A model generated the notes under the pieces. The model was not told where the DNA came from, did not search any database, and saw nothing but the letters and a program-made list of their open reading frames with translations. Below, one piece after another: positions 1 through 8,563 of a stretch of DNA of 42,448 nucleotides. The translations under genes were made by a program, and so were the position numbers. The stretch spans positions 1 through 42,448 of the forward strand of contig CASDOW010000015.1 in the NCBI GenBank assembly GCA_949282195.1, written 5' to 3'. Each line of letters starts with the position of its first letter. The first letter of the stretch is position 1. Origin of the DNA: an uncultured bacterium. GTDB taxonomy: Bacteria > Cyanobacteriota > Vampirovibrionia > Gastranaerophilales > Gastranaerophilaceae.

Positions 1-6
1 GGCCCG

Positions 7-29
7 TTGAATTTTTGAAAAAAATTCAA
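7..29. repeat. AT-rich inverted repeat at the window edge
   Basis: TTGAATTTTT at 7-16 is the exact reverse complement of 20-29, with a 3-nt loop. It could be the terminator hairpin of a gene lying left of the window, but no clear T tract follows on either strand. The stem is almost entirely A/T, so chance is possible. Confidence 0.3.
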
Positions 30-88
30 AGAAATTATAAACCAATTTCGCCACTGGTGGCATATATGACAATTAAATAAGACTAAAT

Positions 89-174
89 GCCGATGTGGCG
101 AAATTGGTAGACGCACCAGACTCAAAATCTGGCGTGGTTCACCCCACGTGCCGGTTCGACTCCGGCCATCGGCA
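89..174 (+). tRNA. tRNA-Leu, anticodon CAA
   Basis: This is an 86-nt class II tRNA that reads UUG codons. The acceptor stem is GCCGATG (89-95) with CATCGGC (167-173) and discriminator A174; the 3' CCA is not encoded. The anticodon stem is CCAGA/TCTGG (116-120, 128-132), and the seven-base loop between puts CAA at 123-125. The long variable arm (133-149) forms a CGTGG/CCACG-type stem, diagnostic for Leu or Ser. The T arm is GCCGG/CCGGC (150-154, 162-166) around TTCGACT. The D arm contains the usual AATTGGTAGAC. The 14 bases at 41-54 are the exact reverse complement of 95-108 within it. Confidence 0.97.
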
Positions 175-233
175 ATTTATCTAAAAATAACGAAAATCAA
201 CAAGCTGTTTAAACCCATTATATAATCTCAACA

Positions 234-386
234 AAAGCTCGTTTGCGCACCGGCTTACGCTTTTTTTCGCCTGTGGGTATTTCGGCTGCGTTTGGCTAAA
301 GTCGCCAAACAGCCTCAATTATCCTACGGCGGCATTATAATGCTCAACTCGCTTTCTCGACGAAAGCTCGTTTGCGCACCGGCTTA
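234..386. repeat. Structured intergenic element bounded by a 24-bp direct repeat
   Basis: The same 24 bases occur at 234-257 and 363-386; the core is GCTCGTTTGCGCACCGGC. Each copy is preceded by a similar CATTATA...CTCAAC stretch. Between the copies lie a bulged inverted repeat (284-314, GGCTG..TTTGGC with GCCAAACAGCC), the palindrome CATTATAATG (333-342) and a GCTTTC/GAAAGC hairpin (351-367). The patch is much more GC-rich than the surroundings. It lies just past the stop codon of the minus-strand AsmA-like gene, so it may act in 3'-end formation or belong to a genomic repeat family. No ORF is convincing here. Confidence 0.55.
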
Positions 387-396
387 GGCTTTCAAA

Positions 397-3300
397 CTAC
401 GGAAGATCCCAATTGAAGCTTTTGATGTAATTATCTTTATTAATATCACCCAAAACTTTAACTCTAAAATATCTTGGTTCAGGATTTTCAATCTCAATAG
501 GCGGGATTTTGCTTAATTTTTCCATAATTTCAGAATTTCTATTTTTATCTTTAGATGACGTCAAGCCGCCAAAAAGCTGATTAATTGAAGCATTACCCAC
601 TTTTCCCAAAGCATTTGAAATATTTTGAGATAATTTTCCGTATATCTTAATATCAGCATAATTTTCCAATATGCTGTAATTTCCGTCAAGATACAGGCTT
701 AAATTCTTACCCTGAGAATAAATTTCAAGATTTTTAATTTCTCCGCTATTTATGCTCATTTGACCTTTAATATTCTCAAATTCGCCTGTTTTATAGGGAG
801 TTAAGACTTCAATTAAATTGTTTAAAGACAGACCCAATAATCCGTTTTTAAATAAATTGCCTGCTCTTAAAAGATATTCCAATGAACCTAGTTTAGGCAT
901 TTTTCCTTTATTTATTGAAAATTCAACCTCTGATTTAACATTTTTTATGTTATCGGGTGAATTAATATTTCTGGCACTCAAAACAACAGAACCGTTAACC
1001 TTGCCAAAAATTTGATTTTCAAGATTTAAAAATTGTTTTGTTAAAGTATTTGCATCACATCCATTCATAATGGCTCTTAGTGCAAGTTTTGAATTATTTA
1101 AACCATAGCGTCCGTTTGCCAAAATAGAACCTTGGGCAATATCTAAAATAATATTTTTTAAATGAAATTCGTTATCATTAAAATTAAAGTTGCCTTTTAA
1201 ATTTTGAGCATTAATTTTTCCATATACCACGTCTTTAATATTAAAACTGCCGTCATTAATAACTATATCTTCAGGCTTAATCAACAATTCCTGTTTTTTA
1301 TTGATATCAGTTTTTTGTGAAGGTGTTGCCAAATTAGATAATAAATCTGCAATATCTATTTTTTGAGAAACAACATCAATATTATTAATTATATATGGAG
1401 GCTCTAATTTATTTACAGCCTTAATGTTTAAATCAACATCACTTTCTTTATTTTTAGCTTTTATGTTTGCATCTATAAATTTATTTGAAATATTTACTTT
1501 AACATTATTAATTTGAAGATCATACAAAGGAATTGCCAAATCCTGCAAGAAAGCTTTACCTGTAACTTTTGGCTCTTTTGAGTTACCGTTTAAATTAATA
1601 TCACACTCAAAATTGCCTTGTTTTAGTAGAGATTTTTTAAATATTAAATTTAAAATTCTAACATTTATGGGTGCAGAAGTTGAAACCCGAAGATTATGAT
1701 AATATATTTCATTATCTTTTGAAATCGCCTCTCCATTAACCTTAAGAGCAATTATCGGGTTGATTTTATTATTTTGATTTTTGATATATTTTATTAATCT
1801 TAAGTTATGAATTGCAGCAATATTATCGCTAACTTTAATTTTACCCGCAATTTCTCTATTGTGATTTATATCTCCAAGATTAGCGCCGCTAAAATAAAAG
1901 TCAGAATTTTTAGGAATTTTTGCTGAAAAATCAATTTCATAATCATCTAAATTTCCACTAAAACTTCCTTTTAGGGGGATTTCTCCTGAAATTTTAACAG
2001 GATATGTTAAATAAGGATTAATGATGTTGTCACAAGTTGTTTCATTTACTATTGTCGAAAAATCGGCATTTAACTCTTTTTTGTTAAATATGTCTTTTAT
2101 TTGAGCATTTATAAATACAGGCATTGATTCATAATCAATATTTAATGAGCTCAATTTTATATCATCATTTTTTATAACAATTCTTCCTGATTTTAATCTG
2201 CTTTGCGTAACTTTAATTTTTGGAATGATTTGATTTAGCTTATTTAAATTTATATCTTTTAAAAATACAACCAAATCGCCCTTTGGCTTTTTAGACATAT
2301 AATCACTAATATGCCCTTTTATTTTTACTCCGCCTTGGGCAATTATTGCATCAAAATTTTCAAAGACAATTTTATCTTCTTTTATTTTGATTAATCCTGA
2401 ATTAAATGTAATATTCTTATTTTCTTGACTGTTTAACCCGATAATATAACCGTCATTAATTATATTATCAAGATTAATATTATTAATATTAATTATGCCT
2501 TTTGAATTAAGGTTCATTTTAGAATAGAAATTTATCTCAGAAAGATTTGAAATAAACTTTCTTGATGAAGCGTTTAAAAACGCAGCATTTTTAGCCTCAA
2601 TCAGAACATCTCTAAAGGAGATTTTATTTGAAAAAATATTACTTCTAAATTCAACAATGCCGTCTTTTGCAATTTTTTCTATTGGTGTTTGCGAATTAAA
2701 TTGAAAATTAAATTTTGAATTATTAACAAAAAACTCAAAAACAGCAGATTGAGCACTGCCAAAGTTTAATACGCCTGTAATATTTTTTGCACCAAGCTTA
2801 TTTTTCAAGATAATTTTATTGTTTTTTAAATTCAAATTACCGCTAAGTAAAAGTGTATTTAAAAACTCTTTATTTTCATAATCATCAATTTTACCTTTGA
2901 GATTAATTTTTGCGCTCATTAATCCGCTTGTTGCAGCAATTTGTTTTGTTAAAGACAAATAAGGCTTTGAAATTATGCTATTATTAAATATCTTTAAAAC
3001 ATTGCTTGTTCTTGCATTTTCAATCTTAACATTTAAATCAACTTCGCCTTTGGTGTTTCCTTTTCCTGTTAATAAAAAGTCTGCTCCTTCCATTTTGCCT
3101 TTAATTTCTTTAAAGATTAAATCTCTATCATTAAAAACAAGTTTACAATCACCATTGGTCAATTTAGCTGCCAAGCCGTCAATTTTTGCTGAGGCATTTC
3201 TGGCTTCAAAGTTACCAAAAATTTGTGCATCTTTAAGAGTACCCTGAGTTTTAATATCAATATTTCCGTATCCAGTTATATCCATAATTGGTACAGGTCC

Positions 3301-4758
3301 GATATTAAACCCTATTATCTGCTGAACAGGTACAAGATATAATTTTGCAAATGATAAATCAATATTTCTCGTAGATTTAACGGAATATTTTCCATATAAA
3401 GAATCATCAAGATTAGATATGCCGTCTACAATAACATACTCATTTTGAGGAGTGTATACTCTTGTATAAACCCTCATCTTGTCTTTCATAAACAAAACAT
3501 TTACATCATTTTGAATGTATGACTTTGGATAATTGGGTATATGAACATTTTCTGCTTTTAAATTTCCTGTAATATCAACAGGCATAAAACTCTTAATTGT
3601 CATATTGCCGCTTAATAGCGCAAAGAAATTTGATTTTTTAAGGGTCGGAATGCCCTTGGGGCGATAATATATTAAATTATCAGGAAGAAAATATAAAAAT
3701 TTATTTAATTGAGTTTTGTTTAAAACTATATTAATATCGGGTTTTGGATTTTTAGAAAATATTTTTTCTATTTTCCCTTTTGCATTAATATTTAATTCAT
3801 CGGAAATTACATCAAAAGAAGAAAATTCCAAAGTGTTATTTTCTATTTTAAAAACTAAATTTGAAACAATGTTTCCATATGGGGAAAATGCCTTGTTATT
3901 GTTTAACTTTATGGTTGGTTTATTTATTGAAACCCTGAGCGCTTTATTAAAATCACTGTTATCAATCGAATAAATGTTTAAATTTGCAATACCGTTAAAA
4001 CTTGCTATATCTTGAGAAACATATTTTTTAACAACATCCGTAAAAATGTATAAATTTATATCACTCAAATTAATATCCAAATTAACATCTTTAGAATTTT
4101 TAAAAGGATATTTTGAATTAATATTTACACTTAAATTAGCAACTTGTTCTTTTGAATTAATCAGGGTTGTAATTTTACCTTTTTGCGAAAGTTTAAAAAC
4201 TTTATGTTTCTTTGAAATATCAATATCAGTGTTTGACAAGCAAAGTTTTGTTTTAGATTTAATTTTATAATCGTCAATAAAAGTAATATTAATATTATTA
4301 ATTTTTGAAACCAATCGCGACAAAACAATGTTTGAATTTTTAAATTTTTCAAGTTCTTTTAAATTCAAGGCTTTTAAAATGTCAATTTCACCTTTTTCAT
4401 TTCTTGATAAAACAATTGCAATTTCTTCAACTGTCATATCCTTGATATTAATTTTTTTGACAAACAAACTAAAAGGTTTAAGCGTTATATTAGGATTTTT
4501 TACCGTTGCAAACTTAACAGACTTATTTGTATTATAAACATTTATGCAATTTGCACTAAAAATTAAATCAAGCTTTGAATTGAAAGAAATATTTGATTTT
4601 TCAATCTGCAGTTTTAACCCCGTATTTTTTTCAAAAATACTTTCGATATTATTTATTGAAATCGCATTTTTTATAAGTCCCATAATAAAAATAAAAATTA
4701 ATATAATTACGGACAATAAAAAATATTTTTGTTTTTTTGTTGAAAATTTAGTTAACAT
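397..4758 (-). CDS. Giant AsmA-like envelope protein
   Basis: This is a 1453-residue protein with one N-terminal membrane anchor (about residues 13-33) followed by a very long region of repeated beta-strand segments rich in Asn, Ile, Lys and Asp. That layout is typical of the AsmA/TamB/YhdP group, which bridges the inner and outer membranes and is linked to phospholipid transport. The C-terminal 250 residues match the AsmA-like gene at 8949: both have an AGN-L...LSLN segment, a GEFENI/GDFKTI segment, an IYGK/VYGK segment and a final FNWDLP/FKWNL end. The stop TAG lies at 397-399. There is no Shine-Dalgarno, and TATAAT sits exactly 6 nt before the ATG on this strand, so the mRNA may be leaderless. 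The gene is divergent from the envelope genes at 4860 onward. The family call is strong; the substrate is unknown. Confidence 0.85.
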   Translation of the reverse strand: MLTKFSTKKQKYFLLSVIILIFIFIMGLIKNAISINNIESIFEKNTGLKLQIEKSNISFNSKLDLIFSANCINVYNTNKSVKFATVKNPNITLKPFSLFVKKINIKDMTVEEIAIVLSRNEKGEIDILKALNLKELEKFKNSNIVLSRLVSKINNINITFIDDYKIKSKTKLCLSNTDIDISKKHKVFKLSQKGKITTLINSKEQVANLSVNINSKYPFKNSKDVNLDINLSDINLYIFTDVVKKYVSQDIASFNGIANLNIYSIDNSDFNKALRVSINKPTIKLNNNKAFSPYGNIVSNLVFKIENNTLEFSSFDVISDELNINAKGKIEKIFSKNPKPDINIVLNKTQLNKFLYFLPDNLIYYRPKGIPTLKKSNFFALLSGNMTIKSFMPVDITGNLKAENVHIPNYPKSYIQNDVNVLFMKDKMRVYTRVYTPQNEYVIVDGISNLDDSLYGKYSVKSTRNIDLSFAKLYLVPVQQIIGFNIGPVPIMDITGYGNIDIKTQGTLKDAQIFGNFEARNASAKIDGLAAKLTNGDCKLVFNDRDLIFKEIKGKMEGADFLLTGKGNTKGEVDLNVKIENARTSNVLKIFNNSIISKPYLSLTKQIAATSGLMSAKINLKGKIDDYENKEFLNTLLLSGNLNLKNNKIILKNKLGAKNITGVLNFGSAQSAVFEFFVNNSKFNFQFNSQTPIEKIAKDGIVEFRSNIFSNKISFRDVLIEAKNAAFLNASSRKFISNLSEINFYSKMNLNSKGIININNINLDNIINDGYIIGLNSQENKNITFNSGLIKIKEDKIVFENFDAIIAQGGVKIKGHISDYMSKKPKGDLVVFLKDINLNKLNQIIPKIKVTQSRLKSGRIVIKNDDIKLSSLNIDYESMPVFINAQIKDIFNKKELNADFSTIVNETTCDNIINPYLTYPVKISGEIPLKGSFSGNLDDYEIDFSAKIPKNSDFYFSGANLGDINHNREIAGKIKVSDNIAAIHNLRLIKYIKNQNNKINPIIALKVNGEAISKDNEIYYHNLRVSTSAPINVRILNLIFKKSLLKQGNFECDINLNGNSKEPKVTGKAFLQDLAIPLYDLQINNVKVNISNKFIDANIKAKNKESDVDLNIKAVNKLEPPYIINNIDVVSQKIDIADLLSNLATPSQKTDINKKQELLIKPEDIVINDGSFNIKDVVYGKINAQNLKGNFNFNDNEFHLKNIILDIAQGSILANGRYGLNNSKLALRAIMNGCDANTLTKQFLNLENQIFGKVNGSVVLSARNINSPDNIKNVKSEVEFSINKGKMPKLGSLEYLLRAGNLFKNGLLGLSLNNLIEVLTPYKTGEFENIKGQMSINSGEIKNLEIYSQGKNLSLYLDGNYSILENYADIKIYGKLSQNISNALGKVGNASINQLFGGLTSSKDKNRNSEIMEKLSKIPPIEIENPEPRYFRVKVLGDINKDNYIKSFNWDLP

Positions 4759-4764
4759 ATTTAG

Positions 4765-4770
4765 ATTATA
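4765..4770 (-). promoter_or_regulatory. -10 hexamer of a candidate leaderless promoter, AsmA-like gene
   Basis: TATAAT on the minus strand ends 6 nt before the ATG at 4758, which would put the transcription start on the A of the start codon. A weak -35 (TTAGCA) lies about 18 nt upstream. The local A/T content makes chance hexamers common. Confidence 0.4.
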
Positions 4771-4833
4771 GTTTTTTTTACAATAATTTGCTAAAAAATA
4801 TATAAAAATTCATATAATTAGAAGGTTGAAATT

Positions 4834-4881
4834 ATGAAAAAATACATTAACATTGAATTATGGCAAAAAAAATCTGTTTAA
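4834..4881 (+). other. Overlapping 15-codon ORF with a good ribosome site
   Basis: ATG at 4834 is preceded by GAAGG (4821-4825) at good spacing and encodes MKKYINIELWQKKSV before a stop at 4879. It overlaps the start of the 4860 gene in another frame. The frames could be joined by slippage on the run of eight A (4865-4872), which would extend the next protein's N terminus. It may be a translational coupling peptide, the true start disturbed by an indel, or chance. Confidence 0.35.
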
Positions 4882-5411
4882 CAATTTTAATATTAATGTC
4901 TTTTTTTGTTACAAGTTTGTATTGTTTCGCTTTTTCGCCTTGTTTAAAAAAAGGGACCTTAATTAAAGTCTATACAAAAGTACCTTTAACTACGCAAAAC
5001 CTTGAAGAAGGTTCCAGAGTATATTTTATTGCGCCTGCTGATGTTTGGATATTAGAGGATAAGGCAATAGAAAAAGGTGATATTTTTCTTGGATATGTAA
5101 GCATGCTAAAAATGCCTGTTTTGGGAGTTAACGCAGCAATGAGCATTAATATAGATTCTTTAGTTAAAAAAAATGGCGAAAAAAGACAGCTTAAAGGTAA
5201 AATTATTTTTTCAAGAAGCGATGTCTTAGGCGGTACCTTGACAAACCCTGCCTCATATAATACCACAATACATCCAAGAAAAGTATACGGAAACCCTTGG
5301 GGCGGAACGCTGCAATATGTGCCAAGCGGAGAATATGAATTTGGTCAACATGTAAGAATTGACGCAAGAGATAATATTTTTGTAGAAATTGGTGAAGATT
5401 TTTACATTTAA
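4860..5411 (+). CDS. Small secreted protein related to the next gene
   Basis: The 183-residue product begins with a signal peptide: MAKK, a hydrophobic stretch to about residue 23, then a likely cleavage near CFA-FSP. The mature part is beta-rich. Its middle lines up by eye with the next protein: a KGTLIKVYTKVPL strand, GSRVYFIAPADVW, a Lys/Gly-rich IEKGDIFLGYV turn, and GVNAAMSINIDSL against the neighbour's RNAKMQIKFTTI. It lacks the glycine-rich helix found in the neighbour, so it looks like a reduced paralogue of a VirB10-type beta domain. The ATG at 4860 has no clear Shine-Dalgarno, whereas the ATG at 4834 in another frame has one. Function is unknown; an envelope location is likely. Confidence 0.7.
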   Translation: MAKKICLTILILMSFFVTSLYCFAFSPCLKKGTLIKVYTKVPLTTQNLEEGSRVYFIAPADVWILEDKAIEKGDIFLGYVSMLKMPVLGVNAAMSINIDSLVKKNGEKRQLKGKIIFSRSDVLGGTLTNPASYNTTIHPRKVYGNPWGGTLQYVPSGEYEFGQHVRIDARDNIFVEIGEDFYI

Positions 5412-5418
5412 AAATAAT

Positions 5419-5448
5419 TTGTCAAAAATATTTTTAGTGTGATAAAAT
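5419..5448 (+). promoter_or_regulatory. Sigma70-type promoter for the VirB10-like gene
   Basis: TTGTCA (5419-5424) is one base off the -35 consensus. GATAAA (16-nt spacer) or TAAAAT at 5443-5448 (18-nt spacer) serves as -10. Transcription would start near 5455, leaving a short leader with a strong GGTGAGGAG ribosome site at 5464-5472. Confidence 0.55.
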
Positions 5449-5475
5449 AACGTTAGCTGTTTTGGTGAGGAGTAT

Positions 5476-6162
5476 ATGGTTAAAAAAACATTAACAGCAA
5501 TTATTTTATCGCTTATTTTCACGCTATATCCTGTTTATAGCGCGACTAACTATAATTACACTTCATCTGATATGAAAGACAGTTCACCAAACTTGCAAGG
5601 ATATGCCCTGTTTGTGCCCGCAGGAGTTACTTGCAGTGCAATATTATCCAATGAAATAAATTCTCTTTCGGCAGTTGTCGGACAAACTATTAACCTTGTT
5701 CTGCCGACAGATTTTAAATACAATAACAAACTGATTGCCCCTTCCGGAAGCACAATCACAGGCAATATTGTTCAAACAAATAAAGCAGGATACGGCAATA
5801 GAAACGCAAAAATGCAAATAAAATTTACAACAATAAGAACTCCATATAATAATATAATTCCAATAAATGCGGTTATAGCAACAACAGACGGTACAGGTAT
5901 ATTAAAAGGCGCAACAACGATGGATAGCGCCAAAGAATACGCAAAAAATGCAGCGGTCGGAACTGCCTCGGGTGCGGTTGCAGGAGTTGTTGCAGGTGCA
6001 ATAAGAGGAGATGTAGGTCAAGGGGCGCTATACGGCGCTGCAATCGGCGGAACCATGGGATTGATCAGAGGAGCGGCAAATAAAGGAGAGGAGATAAAAA
6101 TTCCCGCAAACAGCGAAATAAATATATTGTTTAATCAACCAATAACACTTACGGCACAATAA
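5476..6162 (+). CDS. Secreted VirB10/TrbI-like domain protein with glycine zipper
   Basis: This 228-residue protein has an N-terminal signal peptide (about residues 1-22). Its body follows the order seen in VirB10/TrbI C-terminal domains: an AGVTCSAILSNEINS strand where VirB10 has its aGtvIpavL..gInS segment, GQTINLVLPTDF, LIAPSGSTITG matching the llIPqGsrLiG turn, a GYGNRNAKMQIKF strand, and a Gly/Ala helix (about residues 155-200) where VirB10 carries its membrane antenna. It ends with IPANSEINILFNQPITL, like the VirB10 last strand. No other type IV secretion genes are visible, so a conjugation role is not implied; an outer-membrane or periplasmic gate or scaffold is possible. The start is fixed by GGTGAGGAG 3 nt upstream. 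The family match is by eye and should be tested by profile search. Confidence 0.6.
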   Translation: MVKKTLTAIILSLIFTLYPVYSATNYNYTSSDMKDSSPNLQGYALFVPAGVTCSAILSNEINSLSAVVGQTINLVLPTDFKYNNKLIAPSGSTITGNIVQTNKAGYGNRNAKMQIKFTTIRTPYNNIIPINAVIATTDGTGILKGATTMDSAKEYAKNAAVGTASGAVAGVVAGAIRGDVGQGALYGAAIGGTMGLIRGAANKGEEIKIPANSEINILFNQPITLTAQ

Positions 6163-6228
6163 ATTAGCTCTTGTGGGTAATTTATAAAACTTATTTATAA
6201 ATGATAATTTATCCTGGAAATAAAAATT

Positions 6229-7413
6229 ATGGCACAGATTAGAAACAGATTTGATATACAAAATTCAATTACGGAAGATGACGTGGTAATTACTAAAAAA
6301 TTACCTAACTTTTTTGATGAAGTTGATGAACTAAAACCGACAAGCGGAATATTGATTTCTCTTGCTACACACGTATTAATAGCGTTATTATTAATGATTT
6401 TTAGCGCTTTATACGGTTTAGTGTTTCCTCATCTTCCAAAACCCGAATTGCCTAATAGGGATGTTGAATTTAAATTGGTTCAAAACGAATCAAAACCACC
6501 CATTAACAAAAATACTAAAATCAGATCAGATAGAGATTCAAGAGCGGGCGGAAAACATGACCCAAAAAGGGCTGTATCAGAACCAAGCCCCATGGCATCA
6601 AAACCCACAAAACAGGCTAAAGCTCAAACTCAACCTGCTGCTTTAAAAAAAACAGCAGTACAAAAACAACCGCAAACCAAGCCAACTCCTGTTTCAAAAC
6701 CGGTGGTAAACCAGTCAAAACCCGTTCAAAAACCAACAATATCAAAACCGGCAGCGGTTAAACCTTCTTTAAAACCGTCATATAAACCAAGCAATGTTGT
6801 AAAACCGACTGCACCCAAAATTGCAAGTGCTCCAAAAAGTCCGTTTACAATAACAGCTCCAAAAAGCTCAGCCCCTGTAGGTTCAACATATAAACCGAAA
6901 GGAACACCCGGAGGCTCATCAGGAGGTTCTTCAACAGGCTCAAAAAGCGGAGCACCTGCACCTAAATTCAGCTCAGGCGGCTCAAGCGGAGGCTCTTCAA
7001 AAGGCTCATCAAGCGGTTCAAGATATGCTTCAAGAGGCTCATCAGGAGGCTATGGCTCAGGAGGCAATCCAAGCCCCGGAAATCCTAACGGCGCACCCGG
7101 AATAGACGCAATAAGACAACCAAACTGGGGTCCTTACATGCGTGATTTAGAACAAAGAATTAAAAGAAATTGGTCACCTCCAAAAGGAGATAGCTCAAAA
7201 CGCGTTGTAATTACCTTTACAATCGGCAGAGACGGCAGATTATTATCTAAAAAAATCACAAAATCATCAGGTGTACCTTTAGCAGACAGAGCTGCAATGA
7301 GCGCTATTGAACTAACTGCACCTTTTAGACCACTGCCGCCCGAATTTAAAGGTCAATCAGTACCAATCGAATTCACGTTTGATTACAATGTATTAAACAG
7401 TGTTTTAAGATAA
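6229..7413 (+). CDS. TonB/TolA-like energy transducer
   Basis: This 394-residue protein has a cytoplasmic N terminus of about 40 residues, one membrane helix (about 43-64), a long Pro/Lys-rich region (about 85-210) and a Gly/Ser-rich region with GGSSGGSS repeats (about 225-285). The TonB-type C-terminal domain (about 300-394) has the pattern YMRDLEQRIKRNWSPP, then FTIGRDGRLLSKKI and AIELTAPFRPLPPEFKG. It would couple the proton-motive-force motor encoded just downstream to the outer membrane or cell wall. The extra N-terminal cytoplasmic extension and the Gly/Ser linker are unusual for TonB. The order tonB, exbB, exbD, exbD supports the call. The specific outer-membrane partner is unknown. 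Confidence 0.85.
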   Translation: MAQIRNRFDIQNSITEDDVVITKKLPNFFDEVDELKPTSGILISLATHVLIALLLMIFSALYGLVFPHLPKPELPNRDVEFKLVQNESKPPINKNTKIRSDRDSRAGGKHDPKRAVSEPSPMASKPTKQAKAQTQPAALKKTAVQKQPQTKPTPVSKPVVNQSKPVQKPTISKPAAVKPSLKPSYKPSNVVKPTAPKIASAPKSPFTITAPKSSAPVGSTYKPKGTPGGSSGGSSTGSKSGAPAPKFSSGGSSGGSSKGSSSGSRYASRGSSGGYGSGGNPSPGNPNGAPGIDAIRQPNWGPYMRDLEQRIKRNWSPPKGDSSKRVVITFTIGRDGRLLSKKITKSSGVPLADRAAMSAIELTAPFRPLPPEFKGQSVPIEFTFDYNVLNSVLR

Positions 7414-7440
7414 GTAAAATAGATAAATGAGGATAAAAAA

Positions 7441-8088
7441 ATGGATTTAATGTTAACGGCAATAGCGCAAGATTGGGCAGTTTTAACCCCAATTTTCATA
7501 TGCTCTATTTTGGTTGTATATGTTGCAATCAACAGAATTATGTACTACAAGAAAAACGAAAGAAATATTTCAGAATTCATCCCAAGCTTGCAAAAAGCGC
7601 TTGTAAAAAACAATATCGGCGCAGCTCAAAGAATTTCTGTTCAACTGGGCGGAATTATTTCTGAAATGGTGGATGAAGCACTTAGAATTTACACAGAACA
7701 AAAAGCAGGTTTTTCAAGAGCTTACGATATTTCATCATCTTTAGCCACAAGAAAACTTGAACGTCATTTAACTATACTAGGTACAATTGGCGGTGTTGCA
7801 CCTTTCCTTGGCTTATTTGGTACAGTAGTCAGAATTTTATATACTTTCCAAGATTTAGCCACTCAAGGCAACCAATCAGCAGCAGTTGCAACAGGTATCG
7901 CTTCAGCTCTTATTGCAACAGCTCTTGGTCTTGGAGTTGCGATTGTTGCAGTTGTACTGTTCAATTATTTCCAAACAGTTGTTGCTCGTTTTGAATCTGA
8001 TTTCAAATTAATCAAACTTGTATTTTTAAGTTTTATTGATTCAGATGAAGAAGTAGCGGTTGATCAAAACAATTCAATAGCTCTATAG
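7441..8088 (+). CDS. exbB: ExbB/TolQ/MotA-family proton channel protein
   Basis: This 215-residue inner-membrane protein has three hydrophobic segments: near residues 12-30, about 115-135 and about 148-175. The family signature around residues 115-135 (IGGVAPFLGLFGTVVRIL) and the SALIATALGLGVAIVAV helix are clear. ExbB/TolQ pentamers surround an ExbD/TolR dimer and use the proton gradient to move TonB or TolA. It starts 27 nt after the tonB-like gene and ends 11 nt before the first exbD, so it is co-transcribed with both. Whether it serves a Ton or Tol function cannot be decided; no TolB or Pal is in the window. Confidence 0.92.
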   Translation: MDLMLTAIAQDWAVLTPIFICSILVVYVAINRIMYYKKNERNISEFIPSLQKALVKNNIGAAQRISVQLGGIISEMVDEALRIYTEQKAGFSRAYDISSSLATRKLERHLTILGTIGGVAPFLGLFGTVVRILYTFQDLATQGNQSAAVATGIASALIATALGLGVAIVAVVLFNYFQTVVARFESDFKLIKLVFLSFIDSDEEVAVDQNNSIAL

Positions 8089-8099
8089 TTGAGGATAAA

Positions 8100-8561
8100 A
8101 TGAATTTTAGCAGCACACAAGACGACGGCAAAAAAAAGACATTTAACGAGATTAATATCACACCATTGACTGATATTTTTCTTGTATTGCTTATTATAAT
8201 GATGGTTATCGCTCCAAGTTTTCAATCAATGGATAACAACATAAAAATGCCTGAAATTAATTCGGGTCTGTCGATTGAAAATGAAAAAGCAACAGTTTCA
8301 ATAACAAAAGACGGTTCATTTTTTGTTAACGAAACAAAAGTTTCACCTGATGATTTAGAAGGCTCTTTCAATAATATAATTTCAAACCTTGAAAAAAAAG
8401 AGGTTGTGGTTAGAGCAGATAAAGAAACAAAAAGCTCAGAAATCATGAAAGTGATGAAAGCAGCTCAAAATGCAGGCTTTGAAAAACTTGTTGTAGCAGG
8501 CGAACCTCTAAGCAAAAAGCAACAAGAAGAATTAAAAAATAAAACAGAGCTTGGAGAATAA
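8100..8561 (+). CDS. exbD: ExbD/TolR-family protein, first copy
   Basis: This 153-residue protein has a short cytoplasmic tail, one membrane helix and a periplasmic domain. The segment FNEINITPLTDIFLVLL carries the membrane Asp that is essential for proton use in the family. The periplasmic part has the usual VSITKDGSFFVNETKV and VVVRADKETKSSEIM pattern and a charged Lys/Glu-rich end. GAGG at 8091-8094 sets the start. The next gene encodes a second ExbD whose helix is almost the same, so the motor may use a heterodimer. Confidence 0.92.
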   Translation: MNFSSTQDDGKKKTFNEINITPLTDIFLVLLIIMMVIAPSFQSMDNNIKMPEINSGLSIENEKATVSITKDGSFFVNETKVSPDDLEGSFNNIISNLEKKEVVVRADKETKSSEIMKVMKAAQNAGFEKLVVAGEPLSKKQQEELKNKTELGE

Positions 8562-8563
8562 AA

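Noticed and set aside
234-386. CRISPR array
   Set aside because: Only two repeat copies 105 nt apart, and no cas genes in the window.
5476-6162. Part of a conjugative or type IV secretion locus
   Set aside because: No VirB4, VirB9, coupling protein or relaxase is nearby; only the domain similarity is reported.
6900-7080. Short repeats (GGCTCATCAGGAGG-like) as a CRISPR or mobile repeat
   Set aside because: They are codons of a Gly/Ser linker in the TonB-like protein and stay in frame.
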